Shown in pieces: positions 56,952 to 64,000 of a stretch of 64,000 nucleotides of DNA. Source of the stretch: Apiosordaria backusii (taxonomy: Eukaryota; Ascomycota; Sordariomycetes; Sordariales; Lasiosphaeriaceae); contig JAUKTV010000006.1 of the NCBI GenBank assembly GCA_030549205.1, forward strand, positions 2,684,501-2,748,500, written 5' to 3'. Below the pieces are notes generated by a model that saw nothing but the letters and a program-made list of their open reading frames with translations, was not told where the DNA came from and did not search any database. The translations under genes and the position numbers were made by a program. The first letter of the stretch is position 1; every line of letters starts with the position of its first letter.

Positions 56952-59900
56952 TTAGACCCTGTTCCTCTTCCGTGCTTCATTTTCGCTGTCAAGATCGAGA
57001 CTCAAACCTCGCTTACTACTGCTTGCTCCCTTGCGTTCAACCTCACTAACATCCTCCTCCTCCCTGTCTCTTGGTGGTAACCTCAAGAGATCAAAAAGCA
57101 TGCGGAGGATGTCCTTAGGTAACATAGGTTTGACCCAGTCCCATATTCTCATGAACCTTTTTCTGTGTAAATGTTGAGGCATCCGATCACGAGCATCAGA
57201 GAATGCTTGCAGAAAGCACTCCGGTACTCCCGGCTGAAAGGCGCTGGCTGAAGCCTGACTCCAAAACGGGGGGGCTGGAGGGAGCAGCTCCGGTGAGTAA
57301 GCCTCCATCATCAAGTCGAGGGTCTTTTCGTAGGAACTAGACAGAGAGGGAAAGGGCCGTAAGTTGGAAGCCTGTAGCAAAAAGTGAGCCCAGACCGGTA
57401 GTGTGATGCCGGAGCTTCCGAACAGGTCGTTGGGGTCTGCTCCCTTGCGCAAAAGCTTGATGAACAAGTTGTGTTCCAGTGCAGATGTGAACCGCTCTAA
57501 GACATCCCCATTTTTGTCAAGTTTGAAAGTACTGGTAAGATTTGGGATATGATGTTCAAAACATTGCAGCCAAGGGGAACGAGGATTTGTGGTCGAGATG
57601 GGACACAGGTCGTTCAGACCGTATCCAGAATCAATGATTGTGTGTAAAGCCCAATCCAGAAAGTCAACAGTCGGCGCTTGCGTGAGGACAATGGAAAGAG
57701 GAGACCATTTGTCGAATTTTGCGAACATATCTCTGTCAAAGTAGAAAGGATGGGGGAGCTTAGTGACGAGATATGTTTTCAGACCCGATTCCAGAACGAG
57801 ATATCTGTACACAGCTCTTGCTCTTATCCCATCCAGTTGTCCGGAATCAACCATGTGATTGAGACTTGAGTCCATGTTGTTCAAAAGGGGTATTGACAAG
57901 GCCGCAAGGTGTGGTCCCATCGCCTCTAGCTGGTATGCGTACCACAGGTCACTCTCGATCTTGTCAGCAAAGTTATGAAGACCGAAAAAGCGAATGTCGT
58001 CGATAGGGTCGATAATGTGACCCTTGAAGCGCATTCGTTTTGTAACGGCCATCGAGCGAATGTCGTCGATAGGGTCGTCAATGTGATCCTTGAAGCGCAT
58101 TCGTTTTGTATGAGCCATCGAAGCTCTTAGAAGAGAAAGCTCTAGACAAAAGTCTTGGTTGTCTATCCGTACCTGGCTATAAAGCATTTCTCGTTTTTCC
58201 GGTCTATTAAGAAAGTCGAAAACCGTCCGATATAGAAACTCTACCCTATCGTGGTTTTGTTCTAGCAAGCCCTTGCACCAACCATTGATTCGCCGAAAGA
58301 CTCGTTTGGCTTGGCCTGTGTACGACGCACATTCGCCAGTAATTCCGTGAGGGGTGTGCTCAGGTTGGCGAAGTGCGTAATCCTCGTCCTTATACTCCAT
58401 ATCGTGAAAGATGTACATATGTATGTCGAGCGGTTCTATATCCTTGGAATGCAAGGCGAATAGTAATGATCTTACCATTCTTCTATTATGTTGATAAAAT
58501 GGGTCTACCGATCTAAGGATATGGTCGAAAAACTCCTCCAAATCTGCTAGAAAGCTGTTAAACCGCCTTCTCAGATCTCGAAGATTATCGTTATTTGTAA
58601 GATCCTCCTTGAGACAGCTAACAGCCAAAGTAACTTAAAGAAATATTCTATTAGATTTGTAAACCACCTCCTTTATTAAGGAGGTGGTAACTCTCTTGCT
58701 AACCTCTAACATAAGGATGCTCCATCGGGGGTAAGCTTGTAAAACCACTTCGGTATAATTTTAAATGTCCTTTTAAGTAAGGTGCTGCATATAAATCTTT
58801 AATTTAAAATTATTTCCTAGCATATCCTTAAAAACGTTCCAAGGTCTGTTCGATAAGTATACTTTTACGGATAGTGATTCTAAAAGATTATGAAAAGTCT
58901 TATAGATTTATATATAATCTCCTTTATATTTATTTAAGCTATCGATAAAGTAATAAATCTTTATCTTTATTTTCTTATTAAAGATCTTGCTCAAAATGTT
59001 TTACAGTTCGGGCAACTTTTAAGGCTCTTACTTATATAGATTGCGAAACCGCTTTTGTAAAAGTTTGGGTTTAAGTGTTAGGTACTATTGCAATATTTTA
59101 TAAAGAAGAGACCTTAAGAGTCCTTCTAGCGACCTCTGTATTGGTGTACCATATATAGTAAAATAATAAGCTGTAATGATTAATGGTTGGTCGCCGGACC
59201 ATTTTCCTAAGAGGTGTTTCGTCCTCTCGTTATCGGCAACAAATTTCATAAGCGTAGACTTTCCAGAACCTGGTTTGCCAGATATCCAGAATAGACCGTT
59301 CGGACCAGAGAGCCAGCGGCTCAGGTTACCGAAAGCGTTGGATCTCTCCGATGTCTCGGGGGAGACATCTGCGTAGCCATCGAAAGCCCAGTTGAGCGTG
59401 ACTTTATGCGCCTTCGGTATAATGTCATGCCTGAGAGGCAACTCCTTGTAGCTTAGCGATTTTAGGATTGCGCCCTCCTTGGCGTACTGACGGGTATTCA
59501 GTGAGAGGTCGGAAAGGGCCCCGCAAACGCCATCCAAGTCTTGAACAGCCAGGTTGGGGGAACGTGTGAGAAGCTGAAGACGCCGATCAAGTTTTGTGTG
59601 AGCCTGGAGCAGTTCATCGTGCCTAGAGCTTTGCACTTCTTCCCACTTCCGAAGCTGGCCGTAAATGTCGTTAATGTTTTCTCTAAAACCTTTCACTTTA
59701 GCACAAAGACTATATATCCAAGAGACCGTTTGAGGGTGTGACTGACCTTGCTACGTCACATATATGAAGAATTATGTCGCTTTTGTGGTCTGTAATCCGT
59801 GACCTAAGTGCTTCTATCTCACTCTTTTTACACACCTCGGAAAGTACACCCATAAAGCTCGCCCAGCAGAGTGAAGACTTGCTTTTGCCTGCTTTTGCCT

Positions 59901-60252
59901 TCAGTTTTGTCGTGATGGCGAGAAGCTTCTCGCAGTCGCTTTAACATAGCTCGGCACATTGGACGATGGGACATTTGTTCTGGCGCATTTGCATAATACA
60001 GTGTTGATCTAAATGACTGGTTTGGAGCTAAGCATTAAAGCTAATTAGCTTCTGGCAGATAGTTTTAAGGTGTAGGTTCTCGGCGCTGGCACCTTCCGCA
60101 GATGAGTAAATGGAGGATGTTTTGGTAAAGAGCTCTGCAGTAAACTGAACGAACTGTAACACGTTACCTGCCACGGTAAGTGCGGCGAATGGCTCTATGG
60201 TCGGCTCGTGGGTAGGTGATGTAGGAAGGAGGGGAATCGAACCTGGCCTCAT
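56952..60252 (-). pseudogene. NACHT/NLR-type receptor gene inactivated by RIP
   Basis: Minus-strand gene from ATG 60252 to TAG 56952. The N-terminal helical domain has FAALTVAGNVLQFVQFTAEL, typical of fungal NLRs; it is cut by TAG and TAA (former Gln codons) at about 60,030 and 59,940, and text continues CEKLLAITTKLKAKAG. An intron or indel lies at about 59,690-59,755. The NACHT part (59696-59085) has LFWISGKPGSGKSTLMKFV, the P-loop. From 59085 to 58630 the same frame carries eight stops but still reads YYFIDSLNKYKGDY (Walker B region), SVKVYLSNRPWNVFKDMLGN and KLKIYMQHLT. The C-terminal 558 codons (58628-56952) are open and NLR-like, without visible WD40, ankyrin or TPR repeats. Fungal NLRs sense non-self and trigger cell death. 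Ten in-frame stops make this copy dead, although the C-terminal frame has stayed open. Confidence 0.82.
57991..58122. repeat. 66-bp in-frame tandem duplication in the NLR pseudogene
   Basis: 57991-58056 and 58057-58122 are near-identical 66-bp units (starting cgaatgtcgtcgatagggtc), giving a doubled 22-residue segment with KRMRFKxHI and DPIDDIR. Differences between the units are few, so the duplication is fairly recent. Confidence 0.8.
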
Positions 60253-60888
60253 GGTTGATGAGGCGCATTCTCTGCTGGCACCGACAGTATGTCACATGAT
60301 TGGTCCTCAACATCATCTGTCAATTCTGCCTAGCACTCCGCCACCGCACTGCACGGCCACTTCCAGCTTGCCCGCCATGCCTGCCACACCCGCAAGGACA
60401 ACCGACAAGAAGGGAAGATTAAGCAGCATAGAATTTTGGATGTACTGCCCGGGCAACGAGCAACGCTCGAGGGCAACTCCAATCATGTGCTACCTGCCCC
60501 AGTGTAAAAGCATCTTGCCCCTATCGGACCCTAACTAGAGCTTACCAAACTAATCTGTTAAAAAGCTTATTCCTACTTCCACATGCCCGCCAAGGCCTTT
60601 TACTCTATTCCGACCGTTAGAGCGGTCGCTTCCGCCCCCCTAAGGCTCGCTAAACTGGCGTATACAATGTCGTCGCTCAAAATACCAAACGGGGTATCTC
60701 GGCAATGCTCCCTCCAAGCACTGGCGCCGAAGTTACGGGCCAGTAGACAATCCATCCTCTCTTATAAATTAATTTATATTTATAATAATAGAATGTAATA
60801 ATATAGTATTATAATCTTTATTTTTTATTTCCTTTTTCTTTTCTTTTCCTTTTTTACTTTAGGTTGCCTTCTCTTATCTTATCCTCGA
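60253..60888. other. Upstream region of the NLR pseudogene
   Basis: Normal composition to about 60,760, then abruptly AT-rich. Short plus-strand open frames here (for example 60583-60798) have no supporting features. Confidence 0.45.
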
Positions 60889-62341
60889 CTCCTTAGGTTA
60901 TTTTTAAAATAAAGACTATTATAGTTTTTTTTCTTTTAGTCTCTTTAGCCTTTATAGTTTCGTTAACGTTAGTTATAGAGAACTTTAGTCCTAATTCCCA
61001 TAACGTTAGTAATCTTCTTTATATAATAAAAGCAATAGGCTAATAATTTTCTAAAACTCCTTTTACATTTACATCTCCAACGTCCTTTCCCCTAACCCTA
61101 TTATTTTTATAAATCCCTACTAATACTATAGCACTGTATCTGCTACTTTCTCTGGCTTTTAATATATTACCTTTGCTTCTTAGTATAGTTTTATCATTAT
61201 TTATCCTTAATCTACTTTTACTTAAGTAAACTTAAATAAATATTAAGATATTTCCTTTAAGGAAACTTTTATTTATAATAGCGGCAGTAACTCCTTCAGT
61301 ATTATTTCTATAGTAAACTAGATAATTAATAAGTATAATGCCGATTTTAAGTACGTGTTTATTACCAGTATCTTTTCCGGTAATATAATAATATAGGTTT
61401 TACTTAGGTTTTACCTTAATGTTTTTACTGTTAGTATTACTTTTATTAATATACCATTTAAGTACTTTGCCTCTATTAAAAATAATACCAGGGCATTTAA
61501 TTATTAAAGCGATAATTACATTAAAGGGAAGGTAATTAAGATTCTGAGGTAGTAGGTTGATTTAATTAAAAGCACTTACTTAAGGTATAATAGGTAAAGG
61601 CCGAAATTATAATTATTTTACAGAATAAATAATAAGATTTTAAATTATATTAATTATTAAAAGAAGAGTAAATAGTAAGCTAAAGTACTGTCACGGCCTG
61701 GCAGTGAAGGATGACATGATGCAACGGAACAAGGATGCAGGGTTAGGGTTGTAGGTGGAGAGGGCTGCGGCCAATCAGGGAAGAGCAAGCGACAGGGATA
61801 TATTCTAGAGCAAGGCTCGCAAGCCACACACTTAGCTTTCCTTTCTCTTCATCTCACAATTACTTCAATAGACTGGGTTATTGGTATTGGCTTGACCTAC
61901 TACGCCCTCCCCGTCGTGACAAGTACTAAGTATAAAGAATATATCTATTAGTATTATACTTAATATACTTATTAGTAGGTAAATAAAAAGTATATATAGG
62001 GCAGATAGGTGGTTGGAGGGGTATAGTACTATCAGTATACTGTATAATATTTAGGTATAGGAGGTTACGGTAATAACTTTCTTTAAGCTAGCTTATAAGG
62101 AGGAGGATTACTTTAGGTAAGAGGATAGAAAGTAATATAATACTAAGCTTAATATTACAATAAGCTTAGCTATAATTTTAACAATAAGAGCTCCAGTTAC
62201 AATGACAAGTACAAGCACAAGTACAAGTACTTCGAAGGTAACAACTACTAGCACGATAAGCACTAGCACGACAAGCACTAGCTTAAGGGTAACGACTATA
62301 TTTATAACTTCGACTTCGACTACTGCGCCTATAGTTAGTTA
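60889..62341 (+). pseudogene. RIP-mutated gene remnant with Ser/Thr-rich end
   Basis: AT-rich DNA with stops in which plus-strand text is partly readable. A hydrophobic, signal-peptide-like start (IIVFFLLVSLAFIVSLTLV, about 60,920-60,976) is seen at one end. At the other, 62,190-62,341 codes for a strongly repetitive Ser/Thr run (TMTSTSTSTSTSKVTTTSTI and more) ending in TAG. This suggests a former secreted or surface protein with a mucin-like tail, although continuity between the two ends is not proven. A solo LTR (61689-61921) interrupts it. I cannot name the family. Confidence 0.35.
61689..61921. mobile_element. Solo LTR, 233 bp, with 5-bp target-site duplication
   Basis: Bounded by the inverted ends TGTCACGG and CGTCGTGACA and flanked by agtac at 61684-61688 and 61922-61926, a perfect duplication. 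The unit is GC-normal while its surroundings are heavily RIP-mutated, so it arrived after the main mutation wave. The ends fit an LTR; no internal region is present. Family unknown. Confidence 0.85.
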
Positions 62342-62985
62342 GACTTTATAGAGATAATAGTAAGTTATACAGGTTTCGGGCTCTATTAGTAGTTATTAAT
62401 AAATAGACAGCGGTAATATAGAATTCATTGGTCTAATAGCATATACAGTAGGTACTTACGCAATCTACAACCCCTACTACGCTCAAGTAAGTGACCCGAT
62501 ATCCCCTTCTCTTTTTACCTAATCGAAACTGACTTGTCATTAAAGTACGTTCCCACCCAAGGACCGCCAACATGGTAAACAACCGACGTGAGCATCACAA
62601 GCTAGGAGAGCAGGATGTTTATAAAAGAATGTGTAAATATTATTAAAGCTACATAAAATTCCTAAAAAGTTCCAATCTACCCCTAACATTCGCTAAGAAA
62701 AAGCCGATTATCGAAAATATACCAAGGGCAGATTAAAGTATATTACAGGACCAGATTTCATATCCCATCTCTATCCATTTTCTAAATAATCCTCCAAAAC
62801 ACCTCGTTTATCATCCTCCATCTTACAATCACCAGTCATTATCCATTAAAAGCTCCAGTCCGAATCCCCAATATGTTGTTTCTATCCTCCTAAAAGAAAT
62901 GTCATATCCAAACTATTACTACCGAGCTTTGATGATGGGGCAGGAGACCTCGAAACTTTGTTGGGCAGTGTATGCTGCAAGCTGC
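62342..62985. other. Intergenic, RIP-like then normal DNA
   Basis: AT-rich to about 62,400, then mixed. Contains the 3' flank of the minus-strand secreted-protein gene. No other gene supported. Confidence 0.45.
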
Positions 62986-63192
62986 TTAGATGACAGTGGC
63001 GGGGGAGGCAGCCTGGTTGTTAATCTGCTCGCCGCCAACGTTGGCGTTGATGGGCGCAGCGACGGGGACCTGGACAGTGTTGCCCTCTAGGACGTCGTTG
63101 ATGAAGATATCGTTGAGGATACCGTCCTGAGGAGTAGGAGCGGCGAGAGCTAAGGTGGCGAAGAAGGTAAGGGCGATAGTAGTAAATTGCAT
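62986..63192 (-). CDS. Small secreted protein (68 residues)
   Basis: ATG at 63192 on the minus strand; the longer upstream frame is not needed because the signal peptide begins exactly here. MQFTTIALTFFATLALAAPT is a clear secretion signal, with likely cleavage after ALA or nearby. The mature part, about 48-50 residues, is acidic and Cys-free, with NDIFINDVLEGNTVQVPVAA and NANVGGEQINNQ. The GNTVQVPV..P.N.NV rhythm recalls chaplin/rodlin-like surface-active repeats, which I note only as resemblance. A TATA-like tttataaa lies about 85-95 bp upstream. The gene has normal composition inside AT-rich surroundings, suggesting selection or recent arrival. Confidence 0.65.
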   Translation of the reverse strand: MQFTTIALTFFATLALAAPTPQDGILNDIFINDVLEGNTVQVPVAAPINANVGGEQINNQAASPATVI

Positions 63193-64000
63193 TTTGAAGG
63201 TTGGGTTGGTAGTTGGGCTTTGGAAAAGCGTTTGAAGAGTTGTTGATGAAAGTAAAGGAAGTGTAAGTGTAATTATTTGTTTATAAATGTAGTAAATACT
63301 GATAAGGAGAGAGTTATTGGATAAGAGGAAAGGATAAGGTCTTTTATACACTTTTTTAAGCCTTAGACTAATAGTACCAACACATATCATGCTTCTCCCT
63401 TCGTTAGTATCTCGATGCCGGCCGTAAAGTAATCGACCTCCTTCTAACTGTTATAATTGCGACATCCGCCGGGCCTATTACTTACAGCCTCAGCCGCTAT
63501 AGTAATTAACACTTTAACAGCTTATAGTCAGACCGGTTTCAATTACTTTCAAACATTCTTACTAATACCCTAACAACCAACATATACAGACATAAATACC
63601 TTTAGCCATCTTTAAAATAATACTTATAGATACTAAATAATAAGCGGTATCGAATACCCAATACGCTTAAATATCGATTTCTTATAAATATAAAGCCAAG
63701 ATTAAAACTACAAAGATCTTATCGTACAAAGGGGTTACCTAAAACGCAGAAGCTCCCGCCCTCGGACATTTATTTCTCCGTTTAGCAATATTATTTTAAA
63801 TAACTAACGGAAGATTTATCAATAAAAATAAAAGAAGAAATTATTTCGATATCAAAGGTGGTTAATTCCACAAACAGATCTCACTGCAAGACGGCATCAA
63901 TACAGGGTTATCGACAGACAGAAACCCTCCAATTAAAACTCTCCTACCTCAGCTATTACCTCCGATAAAGCTTCAAATAGAAAAGGATAGCGAGGTGTCC
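63193..64000. other. Promoter of the secreted-protein gene, then RIP-like DNA
   Basis: 63193-63400 is the likely promoter. 63,400-64,000 alternates between normal and TA-rich patches. Plus-strand text near 63,745-63,995 is open for short stretches only and could be the edge of a dead gene cut by the window end; not assignable. Confidence 0.4.

Noticed and set aside
62180..62341. CRISPR-like or satellite array in the repeated acaagcac/actagcac units
   Set aside because: The repeats are codon-phased Ser/Thr codons ending in a stop, which fits a mucin-like coding tail; there are no spacers, and CRISPR is not expected in a fungus.

Overview
The window looks like a filamentous ascomycete genome (Pezizomycotina, perhaps Sordariomycete-like; the exact lineage is inference). 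The evidence is short spliceosomal introns of about 55-65 bp with GT..AG ends, typical fungal accessory families (HET domain, NACHT/NLR, F-box, SRPK-like kinase, BBE-like oxidase, P450), and long AT-rich stretches full of TA dinucleotides. In those stretches dead reading frames carry stops that read as CAA/CAG turned into TAA/TAG. This is the expected scar of repeat-induced point mutation (RIP).

Layout. 1-0.86 kb: AT-rich debris. 0.9-5.6 kb: a small gene island with one intact SRPK-like kinase gene on the minus strand. 5.6-34.5 kb: a RIP-mutated transposon nest with two copia elements in inverted orientation, one Gypsy chromovirus-like element split in two, two solo LTRs of another family (one also split), and a dead P450 gene. 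34.5-42.6 kb: a two-exon membrane protein gene diverging from an unusual protease-like fusion gene with a broken frame, a small membrane protein gene, and two RIP-killed genes (an unidentified small one and an F-box gene). 43.7-45.3 kb: a RIP-killed BBE-like FAD oxidoreductase. 45.9-55.9 kb: five diverged copies of an unrecognised small two-exon gene family, interleaved with an intact HET gene, a small helical protein gene and an intact F-box gene. 56.9-60.3 kb: a NACHT/NLR pseudogene. 60.7-64 kb: AT-rich debris with a Ser/Thr-rich gene remnant, a fresh-looking solo LTR, and a small secreted protein gene.

The strongest structural result is in the transposon nest. The 5-bp flanks of the two inverted copia copies are swapped (attac/ctatt and ctatt/attac). 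Turning the 14,692-23,742 segment around gives both copia elements perfect target-site duplications, rejoins a solo LTR of about 683 bp, and rejoins one Gypsy element with two 391-bp LTRs and a near-perfect duplication. The region therefore records a 9-kb inversion by recombination between inverted copia copies, or an assembly error at the same place.

The right half resembles a fungal accessory/allorecognition neighbourhood: HET gene, NLR, F-box genes, a protease-like membrane fusion, and a local family of small proteins with a shared W-containing motif and a C-terminal hydrophobic or amphipathic helix. Whether these act together is inference.
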